The notes under the pieces are model-generated. The model did not search any database and had not been told where the DNA came from. It saw only the letters and a program-made list of their open reading frames with translations. DNA of 64,000 nt from Streptomyces sp. L2 (GTDB taxonomy: Bacteria; Actinomycetota; Actinomycetes; Streptomycetales; Streptomycetaceae): positions 230,965 to 294,964 of the forward strand of contig NZ_QBDT01000002.1 of assembly GCF_004124325.1 (NCBI RefSeq), read 5' to 3'. The position numbers were made by a program, and so were the translations under genes. Positions 55,612-63,775 of this stretch are shown here, one piece after another. Position 1 is the stretch's first letter, and every line of letters begins with the position of its first letter.

Positions 55612-55641
55612 GTATGCGCATCACTGACCAGCCCTCAACGC

Positions 55642-56265
55642 TCACGCTCTTCCGGTGCCACGGCGCCGACGGTAGGAAGACACTCCGACAACGGCCAGAG
55701 AGGCAGCAGCAGCGCCGGCTCCGAGGGCCGGATCAATCATCGGAACCGGTACGACGTTCGTGGAAGAAGCGGTGTTGTTCGCGTTATTGGGATCGGTCTC
55801 GTTTCCTGAGACCAGGGTGACCGTCCTGCTCATCTCGAACAATTGGTCTCCACTGATGGTGAAGGTGGTACTCGCACCGGGGGCCAAAGCACCGCCGGCA
55901 CAGGTGACGGCCGACAGAACATCGCTCGGGACGCCGGCGGAGCCTGCTCCGACTGGATAGCTGCAGCGGCTGTCCATGGTGCGCGGAGCGAACCCGAGGC
56001 CGTTAGCTGTCTCCTGAGGTGTCCCACTGTACGCGCGAACAATCACCGGTAGGTAAAACGACCAGCCAGTCGCGGTGTCCGGGCCATCGTTTGTCACTGT
56101 CACCTGATAGGTGACACTCGTCCCGTAGGCCGGAGCAGGCGGTGGACCCGGCTGCGGACCCTCGATCTTGATGGACAGGTCAGCACTGCCTGCAGCACTG
56201 GCCGTGGGCGCACCCACTCCGACCGCGCAGACAGTCAAAAAAGTCGCGGCCAGCAGTCGACGCAT
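55642..56265 (-). CDS. Exported DUF11-like surface protein with C-terminal anchor
   Basis: 207 residues from ATG 56265 (MRRLLAATFLTV) behind GGCGGAG. The signal peptide ends near ASAA. An Ig-like DUF11 domain follows: TSVTYQVTVTNDGPDTATGW, LAPGASTTFTISGD, and NETDPNNANNTASSTN. The C-terminus has a hydrophobic stretch and Arg tail (GAGAAAASLAVVGVSSYRRR), so it is membrane-anchored; there is no LPXTG or LAXTG motif. Two Cys may form a disulfide. DUF11 domains act as surface stalks. Confidence 0.75.
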   Translation of the reverse strand: MRRLLAATFLTVCAVGVGAPTASAAGSADLSIKIEGPQPGPPPAPAYGTSVTYQVTVTNDGPDTATGWSFYLPVIVRAYSGTPQETANGLGFAPRTMDSRCSYPVGAGSAGVPSDVLSAVTCAGGALAPGASTTFTISGDQLFEMSRTVTLVSGNETDPNNANNTASSTNVVPVPMIDPALGAGAAAASLAVVGVSSYRRRRGTGRA

Positions 56266-56663
56266 GGAACTCCGCCTCATCAGCACACCACCAATCCCTG
56301 AAGCTTCACACGGAATAACAGATGTTCATGCAGACTGCTCCCCCGGGGGCTTGCTGACGATTGGCTGGACTGAACGGGGGACAGGACGCAATCAACTTGC
56401 GTCGACAACGCCATCCGCTTTATCCGGAACACCGAGCAGCGAACGCCGGACCAGGACGTCAGATTGGGCTGAGAGGCAGGCGCTGGCTCAGCCCGGTTGA
56501 GACACGCGCCGGCTCCGCCCGGTTGTACCGGCCGGCGGTTGCCGAACGTCGGTGCCAACTGGCGTACCGACGGGGTGTATGCGACATTGCGCCTACCAGG
56601 GCGGCAGTTGAAGCGATCCTGCGTCATGCGCCCGTCATGGATATCGTGCGGAGGGGCATAGCC

Positions 56664-56960
56664 ATGCGCAGGACACTGCATGCTTTACTCAGATTCCTCA
56701 TCGCCGCATGCATCGGACTGATATTGCCGTTGGGGACTTCCGGCAAAGCCGAGGCCGCCATGATTGCTGTCGTCAACGGGACACACTTCACAGACATCGC
56801 CGGCCAAGAAGTCCGCGGCCATGACGGCGGCGTGATCAAGGTCGGCGAATATTACTACTTCTTCGGTGAGAATCACTACTCGGACTACCGCTTCCAGTCA
56901 GTCTCCATGTACCGGTCGACCGACCTGCAGACCTGGGAGTTCCGCAACAACGTGCCGTGA
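56664..56960 (+). pseudogene. Truncated GH43-type gene (98 codons), third paralogue
   Basis: Starts MRRTLHALLRFLIAACIG behind GGAGGGG, with a TTA codon in the signal peptide. It continues NGTHFTDIAGQEVRGHDGG, YYYFFGENHYSDYRFQS and STDLQTWEFRNN, aligning with the first 90 residues of the two complete GH43-ricin proteins. It then stops, and the following bases encode nothing of the family. It is a 3'-deleted remnant; the intact signal peptide could still export a short peptide. Confidence 0.8.
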
Positions 56961-57690
56961 TCCCGGCAACCTCACCAAAAACCTGTACGCCGGCGCAGCA
57001 CTTCCCGGACCCTGGACAGAAGGACCGGGCATCGTCTCCCGCCCGGACAAACACTCCGTCGTGTCAGCGAGCAACGACTGCGGCAGGATCCCTCTGGACG
57101 TGATCGTCTCAGCCGCCTCATGGCCGCCATATCCCCTGCTCCACAGGGGGCTCGACCTCCTCAGCGGCACCAGCTGCGCTCAGATGCCCGCCAGCCAGGT
57201 CGCCGCGATGTATGAGGGGTACGGGCTGAAGCTCCTGGGACGCCCCCCGGCCGTCGTAGTGAACGGCCGTCCAGGACCCGGCCGTCTACCGTGACCTCAC
57301 GCATAACGGGATGTCCGTGCCCCGGTCCGTCTACGACGCCGTGCCGTACGGTGCCACTTTGCACTTCGGCCAGACCGTACTCGCGGCATCAGGTCAGCCA
57401 GCGGCGTTCAACCTGGACAACAACACCCTCTGGCCTGTCAGTTGCTCGCAGATGATCACCGACAACCATTCCTCTGTCATCACGGTGGCCTCCTCAGCGT
57501 GGCTCTCACACCCCAAAGGCCCCGGCCTCTTGACAGAAACACCGGGAGGCCAGAGAAGGGGGCCGAGCGCGCGCACAATAGGACGCCCCCACGGCGGATA
57601 GGAATGTCGCATTCACAGGTGTGCTGTCCCCTTGGCATCGGCATGGAGCAGGGAAGACAATCGGCACGTCCCGGCAAGATCAACACACGG
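56961..57690. other. Decayed region after the truncated GH43 gene
   Basis: About 730 bp of broken coding-like sequence. A plus-strand frame at 57311-57601 includes TVLAASGQPAAFNLDNNTLW, and 56961-57294 has protein-like composition, but neither is a recognisable complete gene. Probably debris from one or two deletions. Confidence 0.4.
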
Positions 57691-57987
57691 ATGGTAGCTG
57701 TGCCCGACACCCCCAGCCCCGATTTCCCCGGTCTCAAAGGCGGTGAGGAGCAAGCGGCACAGGACGCGGTGCAGAAGGTGGTGCACTGGTACAGCACCCG
57801 CATCATCAAGGAGCGCCGCGCGTCAGTGCCTGACGATCAGCGGCTGGCGGAGCTGAAGGCCGGCCGCCAGGCCGCGCTCGCTGACCAGGCGCAGCTTGTG
57901 ACGGCCGACTTGGAGGAGGCCGGTTGGATCGCCGCCGTCTACGCGGCTCGGCTCAAGGAGCTCAACCAGCCCAAGCCCAGGAGCTGA
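57691..57987 (+). CDS. Small helical hypothetical protein (98 aa)
   Basis: From ATG 57691 (GTG 57700 is an alternative). The body has EEQAAQDAVQKVVHWYSTRI, then DDQRLAELKAGRQAALADQA and IAAVYAARLKELNQ. The order (helix, short loop, DDQRLAEL-x-AGRQAAL-x-DQ, then a YAARLKEL end) matches a small protein family common in Streptomyces accessory DNA. Cytoplasmic, function unknown. The cytolysin-like gene starts 193 bp downstream. Confidence 0.62.
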   Translation: MVAVPDTPSPDFPGLKGGEEQAAQDAVQKVVHWYSTRIIKERRASVPDDQRLAELKAGRQAALADQAQLVTADLEEAGWIAAVYAARLKELNQPKPRS

Positions 57988-58180
57988 AGAAGACCGGGTG
58001 TCGCCGGGAGCAACTCGTCCATCGGGGATTGTCATGCCCGGAGCGAGACTCTCACCATTCAATATGAATCCGGCCAGGAAGGGTGAAATTCCATGCCTTG
58101 CCTTGCTCTCGCGGTCGGCCGAAAGGCGGTCGATGGGATCTTGGGTTGCTCCCACACCAATCGACATCCGGAGGCTCACC

Positions 58181-59233
58181 ATGAGGGCAGATGTGAAGGC
58201 GGAGTTTGCTGCTTACCTCAGGACATGGGAGACGTGGGAGACGCTGGCCCCACAGGCCCAGGACGCCGACGAACCGACCGGAAGGGCCTCAGAGAAGGAG
58301 GTCAATGGCTCCATTCGCCGCGAGCAACCGTGGCGCATCACCGCGACTCCGGAGGAGATCATCACGTCCGACCCGAACGCGTCCGCACTCTTTCCCGGGG
58401 CGATCGTACAGGCGGCTCCGGCGATCCAACAGGGCCGTCTGATCTCCGCCGGAATCGAGGACACCCAGCGGACCCCGCTGAGAATCGACGTCAATGTCCT
58501 GGCGCCGGGAGAGTCGATCACGGTCAATCGCCCCTCCCGTGACAGGGTGATGAACGCTGTCAAATCGGCCGTCGAGGGCATGCGCACCGACTACAGCGCC
58601 GTCCTCTGTCGTACGGTCGGCTACCACACCGGTGCTCAGACCGCGCTCGGGCTCGGGTTGTCGCCGTCCTACCTCGGCTCCGGCACTGCCCCACAGGCGT
58701 CGGTACAGCGCCCGGACGGCCGCAACGCCGTCGCCGTATACCTGCGCGAGCGTGTCTATACCGTCGCCTGCGATATGCCACCCTCCGCCGACCAACTCAT
58801 CAACGACGACTTCACCGGACGGCACCTCGTCGAACTCGTCGATTCCGGCGCCATGGGCCCGCGGAACCCTCCCGTCCTCGTATCCCACGTCATCTACGGC
58901 CGCTTCCTCGCCTTCGTGATCTCTTCGACGACGTCGGAAGAGCACCTCGACCAGGCCGTCAAAGCCGGATACTCGGCGTTCGCCGACGTCGACAGCCAGC
59001 TCAGACACCAGCACCAGAAGGTCCTCGGCGACGCCGAGATCTCACTCCTCAGCCCGAACGGCAACCCAGCCATCGTCGGGGAGCAGTTGAAGAACGGTAC
59101 CCTCGCCAACTCCTTCCGGAGCCGGCATCACATGACGAATTACGGCCCCATCGGCTTCATGCTGAGAACCCTGGACGGCCACCCCGCGACTAAGAGCGAG
59201 ACCGCCGACTACCAAAAGATCACCTGGTCATGA
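58181..59233 (+). CDS. Cholesterol-dependent-cytolysin (thiol-activated cytolysin) homologue lacking domain 4
   Basis: 350 residues from ATG 58181 after GGAGG. CDC family motifs occur in order: ALFPGAIVQAAPAIQQGRL (about 69-87), RTPLRIDVNVLAPGESITVN (97-116), RVYTVACDMPPSADQL (191-206), and the most conserved CDC segment PPVLVSHVIYGR (230-241), then SSTTSEEHLDQAVKAGYSAF. The end, YGPIGFMLRTLDGH, corresponds to the junction before domain 4. There is no Trp-rich undecapeptide and no membrane-binding domain, and length is 350 against about 470-500. No signal peptide is visible from this start. It may be a CDC-like pore former needing a partner, or use another export route. Confidence 0.82.
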   Translation: MRADVKAEFAAYLRTWETWETLAPQAQDADEPTGRASEKEVNGSIRREQPWRITATPEEIITSDPNASALFPGAIVQAAPAIQQGRLISAGIEDTQRTPLRIDVNVLAPGESITVNRPSRDRVMNAVKSAVEGMRTDYSAVLCRTVGYHTGAQTALGLGLSPSYLGSGTAPQASVQRPDGRNAVAVYLRERVYTVACDMPPSADQLINDDFTGRHLVELVDSGAMGPRNPPVLVSHVIYGRFLAFVISSTTSEEHLDQAVKAGYSAFADVDSQLRHQHQKVLGDAEISLLSPNGNPAIVGEQLKNGTLANSFRSRHHMTNYGPIGFMLRTLDGHPATKSETADYQKITWS

Positions 59234-59513
59234 TGGTCCGCCCAGCCACGTCCCTCCATCTGGCCGGCGGCCCAGGGAAGCCCCGCGGTGTCAATTCCCC
59301 GGAAACGCAAAGCACTTCCCTATGCGGCCTACAGGGCTGGTCAGTAGGTGTTTGGGGGTGGGTGGGCCGCTGTCATGAGGTGGTTCGACGCCGGCTTCCG
59401 CCAAGCGTCCCGGAGCCACCGCCGGGCCACCAAGAGGGTAACGGGGTCTCCATACCCTGACGGTGCCCCGCACCAAGATGGGCACCCATCAACCCGCTAT
59501 GTTTAACTGAAAT

Positions 59514-61082
59514 ATGGTACAGATCGATTTTTCGCTCTTACGGTACAGAAGGTGCAGCCTGTTAGGTGGTGTTGCCTTATTAGTGGGGGGCGCGGTCGTT
59601 GCTCCGGCACGGCAGGCTGATGCCGCTGACGGGGTGCCCACTACGTGGGTCTCCTTCAGCAAGGGCAGACTGATCTACCGTGCCGACTCGTACGGCAACC
59701 GCGTCCCGGACTTCTCCTACGTCGGCTATCACAGCGGTAACAAGAGGATCCCTGCTGTCCGTGCCCGCGTCACTCTGGGGCCGGGTGGATCCGGTGATGA
59801 TACGACGCGCATACAGACGGCAATCAACAGTGCCGCCAAGGCGGGAGGCGGCGCGGTGGTGCTAAAGCCGGGTACGTACCGGCTCGCCGGCACCGTCCAC
59901 CTGAACCGGTCAGGAGTCGTCTTGCACGGTTCAGGGGGTTCGAGAACACTACTGGCGGGCGCGGGAAAGCCGCACACACTCATCACGATCGGCGGCCGCG
60001 GCAGCATCAGGCGAGTCGGCGGCGCCCACCGCATTACCGACCGCTACGTCCCGGTGGGCTCGCGCGTCGTGCATGTCGCGGCCGCCAACAAGTACTTCAA
60101 GGCCGGAGACAACATCATCGTCCAGCGGCCTATCGGGAACAAATGGATCCACGCCATCGGCATGGACAAGATCCCGCCGCGCACCGACGGTCGGCCCATC
60201 ACCCAGTGGAAGCCCAGTCCTGGGCATGAGTTCGAGCGCAGAGTCATTAAAGTCAGCGGCAACACCATCCTATTCGATGCCCCGCTCCCCCAAGCGCTTG
60301 AAAGCCAGTACGCGAACTCCTCGGTATGGAAGTACCAGTTTCCGGGCCGCATCAAGGAGGCCGGACTGGAATACCTCTCCGCCACCGGCCAGGCCTTCGA
60401 ATCCCATCCGTCCTGGCGGGGCGGTGGCTTCTTCAACTCCAGGCTGGTCAGCATGGAGAGTGCGGAGGACTCCTGGGTCCGCTCGGTGTCGGCGAAGCGC
60501 TTCGGCCAGGCCTACAATTTCGGGCGCGGCGCACTGCACGACACCATGATCAACACCACAGCAACCAATGTGTCCGTTCCCAAAGGCGTCAGCGCCTGGC
60601 CCGCTGCCTACTCGATCAGCGGCCAGCAGACACTCATCGACACCTGCAAGGTGACCGGCAGCTACGTCCACGCCTGGGCAACAGGATCCTGGGTCCCCGG
60701 GCCCAACGTGGTCCACAACTGCACCGCGCTCAACACCGGCTCAGGTGGGCTGGACGGAGGCCCCCACCAACGCTGGGCGACCGGCACGCTATACGACCGC
60801 GTACACATGAACGCCACCGGTCGGTTCTCCATCGAGGACCGAGGAAACAAGGGCACCGGGCACGGCTGGGCCGGCGCCAACAACGTCCTGTGGAACTGCA
60901 CCGGCGGCACCTATCTCGTAGAGAAGCCGCCCACCGCTTACAACTGGGCCATCGGCTGCACCGGCAAGAAGGCCGCACCCAAACCTGGACACCACGCCGG
61001 ACAAATCCAGTCAGCCGGCCACAACGTCCAACCCCCAAGCCTGTACAGAGAACAACTGAAAGAACGCCACGCCACCAGATAG
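59514..61082 (+). CDS. Secreted right-handed beta-helix protein (pectate-lyase/GH28-like superfamily)
   Basis: 522 residues. The N-terminus RYRRCSLLGGVALLVGGAVV carries a twin-Arg pair and hydrophobic core, so Tat export is possible. The start of the helix shows GPGGSGDDTTRIQTAINSAA and GGAVVLKPGTYRLAGTVHLN, the usual cap-and-first-coil motif of Pectate_lyase_3-type proteins. Later coils have NSRLVSMESAEDSWVRSVSA and GPNVVHNCTALNTGSGG. The specific activity is not readable. Four TTA codons lie within the first 24 codons, an extreme value for Streptomyces. The ribosome binding site is weak. Confidence 0.75.
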   Translation: MVQIDFSLLRYRRCSLLGGVALLVGGAVVAPARQADAADGVPTTWVSFSKGRLIYRADSYGNRVPDFSYVGYHSGNKRIPAVRARVTLGPGGSGDDTTRIQTAINSAAKAGGGAVVLKPGTYRLAGTVHLNRSGVVLHGSGGSRTLLAGAGKPHTLITIGGRGSIRRVGGAHRITDRYVPVGSRVVHVAAANKYFKAGDNIIVQRPIGNKWIHAIGMDKIPPRTDGRPITQWKPSPGHEFERRVIKVSGNTILFDAPLPQALESQYANSSVWKYQFPGRIKEAGLEYLSATGQAFESHPSWRGGGFFNSRLVSMESAEDSWVRSVSAKRFGQAYNFGRGALHDTMINTTATNVSVPKGVSAWPAAYSISGQQTLIDTCKVTGSYVHAWATGSWVPGPNVVHNCTALNTGSGGLDGGPHQRWATGTLYDRVHMNATGRFSIEDRGNKGTGHGWAGANNVLWNCTGGTYLVEKPPTAYNWAIGCTGKKAAPKPGHHAGQIQSAGHNVQPPSLYREQLKERHATR

Positions 61083-61217
61083 GCCCCGCACCCCCCTCCA
61101 GGCGGTGGTGGTGATGCGCCTATGACTTCGCCTGCCCGAACCGCCAGAGTCTTGCCGGCCTTGAGGCGGGCGTGGGCGAGGCGGTTGGGTTGTTGTTTGC
61201 GCAGGTCAGGAAGTGGG

Positions 61218-61429
61218 CTAGGGCGCACGCCGGTCGATCGCACACCGCAGCGCCGCCAGCACCGCATCACGGCTGGGCTCATGCGGCGTGACAGCCACCC
61301 CGACGATCACCTTGGTCTCACAGTTGATGAACCAGGTCACCCACGGACAGACCAACTCCCCTTCGACCTCGACCGGGGCACGCTTGTGATCACCCTGCCA
61401 CACCGCATTGCGATGACCAGCCGGCCGAC
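61218..61429 (-). pseudogene. Mu-type transposase/integrase gene, 3' fragment
   Basis: Reads GHRNAVWQGDHKRAPVEVEG, CPWVTWFINCETKVIVGVAV and TPHEPSRDAVLAALRCAIDR, the DDE integrase core of Mu-like transposases common in Streptomyces, then stops. The 5' part is on the other side of the IS630-type element. The gene is cut by that insertion and truncated at its 3' end. Confidence 0.8.
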
Positions 61430-61431
61430 TA

Positions 61432-61458
61432 GTGCTTTGACCAGGAACGTTCGCCGGG
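61432..61458 (+). repeat. Left terminal inverted repeat of the IS630-type element
   Basis: 27 bp beginning GTGCTTTGACC and ending TTCGCCGGG, next to a TA dinucleotide. It matches the right end at 22 of 27 positions. Confidence 0.85.
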
Positions 61459-61507
61459 TGGTTGGGCAACGTTGTGGTCGTTGACCGCGCTCGGGGATCA
61501 TCGCGGG

Positions 61508-62167
61508 ATGAGCGAGATCATCTTGATGTCGGATCCACGGGTAGCAGCTGTCCCCGTGCATGAGTGCGGTGAGCCGCTGGTCGATGTCCGGAGGGGGCCG
61601 CTCCTTGTGGACTTGCGGAAGCAAGACGACTCGGACGCCTTTTTCTACCTCCGGGAAGGTGTGCTGGAGCGTCTGCTCCAGGCACAGGCACACTTGCCGG
61701 CTGGCCTGGGGTTCCTGGTGGTCGAGGGCTATCGTCCCCCAGGGCTGCAGCGGCGCTACTTTGAGAAATACGCGGCCAGACTGCGAGCTGAGCAGCCTGG
61801 CTGGACCGACGAGCAGATCCGGTCGGCAGCGAGCCGTTTCGTGTCGCCACCGGAGATCGCGCCGCACAGCGCGGGAGCGGCGGTGGATCTGACGCTCGTG
61901 GATGCGGACGGCCGTGAGCTGGATCTGGGTACGCCTATGAACGCGACTCCGGAGGAGAGCGCCGGCGCCTGCTACACCGACGCTGCCGGGATCAGCGAGC
62001 AGGCGCGCGCCCACCGGGAGATCCTGGGACGAGTGCTGACGGCCGTGGGCCTGGTGAACTACCCGACGGAATGGTGGCATTGGTCGTTCGGCGACCGCTA
62101 CTGGGCGCTGGCCACTGGAGCGGCAAACGCCTGTTACGGACCGAGCTGGCAAGGCGTGCACGAATGA
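61508..62167 (+). CDS. VanX-type D-alanyl-D-alanine dipeptidase (M15D)
   Basis: 219 residues from ATG 61508 (MSEIILMSDPRVAAVPVHEC); ATG 61472 is an alternative. Family motifs: VVEGYRPPGLQRRYFEKYA, the zinc ligands His and Asp in APHSAGAAVDLTLVD, and the catalytic Glu with the last His ligand in YPTEWWHWSFGDRYWAL. Length is close to VanX/DdpX. No signal peptide, so cytoplasmic. It would hydrolyse D-Ala-D-Ala, for vancomycin-type resistance or peptidoglycan recycling. No vanH, vanA or vanRS genes are adjacent. It lies inside the IS630-type element, convergent with the transposase. Confidence 0.9.
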   Translation: MSEIILMSDPRVAAVPVHECGEPLVDVRRGPLLVDLRKQDDSDAFFYLREGVLERLLQAQAHLPAGLGFLVVEGYRPPGLQRRYFEKYAARLRAEQPGWTDEQIRSAASRFVSPPEIAPHSAGAAVDLTLVDADGRELDLGTPMNATPEESAGACYTDAAGISEQARAHREILGRVLTAVGLVNYPTEWWHWSFGDRYWALATGAANACYGPSWQGVHE

Positions 62168-62193
62168 CGCTCTCGGCTGAGCCGCGTAGCCCA

Positions 62194-63349
62194 TCAGGCT
62201 GTCGCGGTGAGGGGGCGTCCGCCCCAGCGGGTGCCTTTCTCGCTGCGGATGCGGGCGCGTTCCTTGCGCTGGGCGGGCGAGCACATTGGGGTGACGGGCG
62301 TTGGCGTTGCGCCAGCGCAGAAACGCGTGCAGGGCCCGGGTCTGCGCGGGGTGGCTGCGATGGTTTGAATTGGCCAGAGTGAACTGCCGCAGCGGTCCGA
62401 AGTGGGCCTCGATCGGGTTGGCCCAGGAGGCGTAGGTCGGGGTGAAGCACAGCTCGACGCGGTTCTTCCTCGCCCAGCGCCGGATGGTCTCGCCCTTGTG
62501 GGCGGAGAGGTTGTCCAGGATGACGTAGATCGGGGCGCCGTCCGGGCGGGCCGCGCGGATCGACTTCAGCGCGGCCAGTGTGTTCGTGGCGCCCTTCTTC
62601 CTGCGGTTGACGCCCCACAGCCTGTCGTCGCCGAGCGAGTAGCAACCGTGGAAGTACCGCACCCCGTGGGTGCGGTGGTAGGTCGCGGGATGCCGCTCGG
62701 GGTGACCGGCAGGAGCCCAGCACGAGCCGGCGGTGGGCCGGATGCCGAGCGGCCCGAACTCGTCGAACGCGAACACGCGATCCGGGAATCGCTCCAGTAC
62801 GTGCTCAATGCGGTCGAGCTTGGCGTCACGCTCCGGGTCGGGTGACTCCTTCCATGTCTTGGTTCGCTGGAAGGTGATGCCGCGGCGGGCGAGCAGGCAC
62901 CGTAACGTCTCGCGGCCGATCCGGATCACGCGGCCGCGCACGCGGCGCAGGTAGGCGGCGAGTTTGCGGATGGACCAGCGGGTGAAGGGCTGGCCCAGCT
63001 TGGTCGGGCGGGTGGTGGCCGTCTGGACGACGAAGTCCTCGTCGTCAGGACTGAGAAGGCGGGGACGGCCTCCCGCCCACCGAGGGTCCAAGCAGGCCAG
63101 GCCGATCTCGTTGAACCGGTGGATCACGTCCCGGACGGTGTCCTCGTCAGCCTGCACCAGCTTCGCGATCACCGGCCCCCGGTTCCCGCCGGCCGAGGCC
63201 AGCAGCATCATCGCTCGCCGGAAGCGCACCGAACTGGTACTGCCCCGGCGCACGATCTGCTGCAGCTTCTGCCCTTCTTGGTCGGTCAACCTGCGCACAC
63301 GGACAGGCTCAGCCACCACACCCCCAGCAGTCGGAGCGGACGTCACCAC
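62194..63349 (-). pseudogene. IS630-family transposase with a frameshift near the 3' end
   Basis: The N-terminal HTH region (LTDQEGQKLQQIVRRGST) and a second HTH (IRKLAAYLRRVRGRVIRIGR) precede the DDE catalytic core: FAFDEFGPLGIRP, YVILDNLSAHKGETIRRW and SWANPIEAHFGPLRQF. The frame holds to LRWRNANARHPNVLA, then one extra C near 62272-62280 shifts it. In the other frame the expected end AQRKERARIRSEKGTRWGG runs to a stop at 62194. Without correction, the reading runs on through the antisense of the dipeptidase. It may be a real inactivating mutation, a sequencing error in a GC run, or recoding. Confidence 0.85.
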
Positions 63350-63373
63350 ACATCCAACCGCCGAAGCCGCCGC

Positions 63374-63400
63374 CCCGGCGAACCTATGTGGTCAGAGCAC
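63374..63400 (-). repeat. Right terminal inverted repeat of the IS630-type element
   Basis: On the minus strand it reads GTGCTCTGACC to TTCGCCGGG. It lies between the transposase start and the TA at 63401-63402. Confidence 0.85.
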
Positions 63401-63402
63401 TA

Positions 63403-63775
63403 GCCAAGAACACGTCATGAACCCGCCGCGCCCTTTACACCCTGCCGCCTGCGCGCTCACCCGCCGTCAGGTCCCGGCGGATCGCCCGATGCACGTGGTC
63501 AGCGACGGCACCGGTCCCTTGCGGACGGGTTCAGCTGGGCGCGCTTGACCCGCTCGGGGTGTGCGCGGGAAGGGTGGCCATTCCGCAGGGCGGGCAGTTG
63601 CCGCGTCTGTGCCGTCACCGTGAACAGGCCGGCCGGCACCCGTCGGAGGACGTCCCGCGCGGCGGGCGTCCAGCCGCTGTCACTCCGTCCGCTCCGAATG
63701 CCCCAACGTCTCTGCCGACAGCCGGATATGAGCAGACGTCAGCTCATCAGGGGCTTCCAGCCCGGGCAGACGCTC
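63403..63775 (-). pseudogene. Mu-type transposase/integrase gene, 5' fragment
   Basis: On the minus strand the HTH-like DELTSAHIRLSAETLGHSER near 63683-63745 is followed by frameshifted remains. HRAIRRDLTAGERAG, an in-frame TAA and RARRVHDVFLA then run up to the IS boundary. The segments match the order of Mu-like transposases. The gene was already disabled by a stop and frameshifts besides the insertion. Confidence 0.68.

Larger units (their letters stand above)
61430..63402. mobile_element. IS630-family element with a VanX-like dipeptidase passenger gene
   Basis: Bounded by TA (61430-61431 and 63401-63402), the usual IS630/Tc1 target. Inside the TAs are 27-bp imperfect terminal inverted repeats: left 61432-61458 starts GTGCTTTGACCAGG, right 63374-63400 reads inward GTGCTCTGACCACA. 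Both end TTCGCCGGG and match at 22 of 27 positions. The element (about 1.97 kb) holds a leftward transposase and a convergent rightward dipeptidase. Removing it with one TA joins two halves of a transposase gene in frame, which confirms the ends. Confidence 0.85.

Noticed and set aside
61337..62193. 670-codon minus-strand frame joining the transposase to the antisense of the dipeptidase
   Set aside because: The extension results from a single-base frameshift at the transposase end and has no protein-like content.
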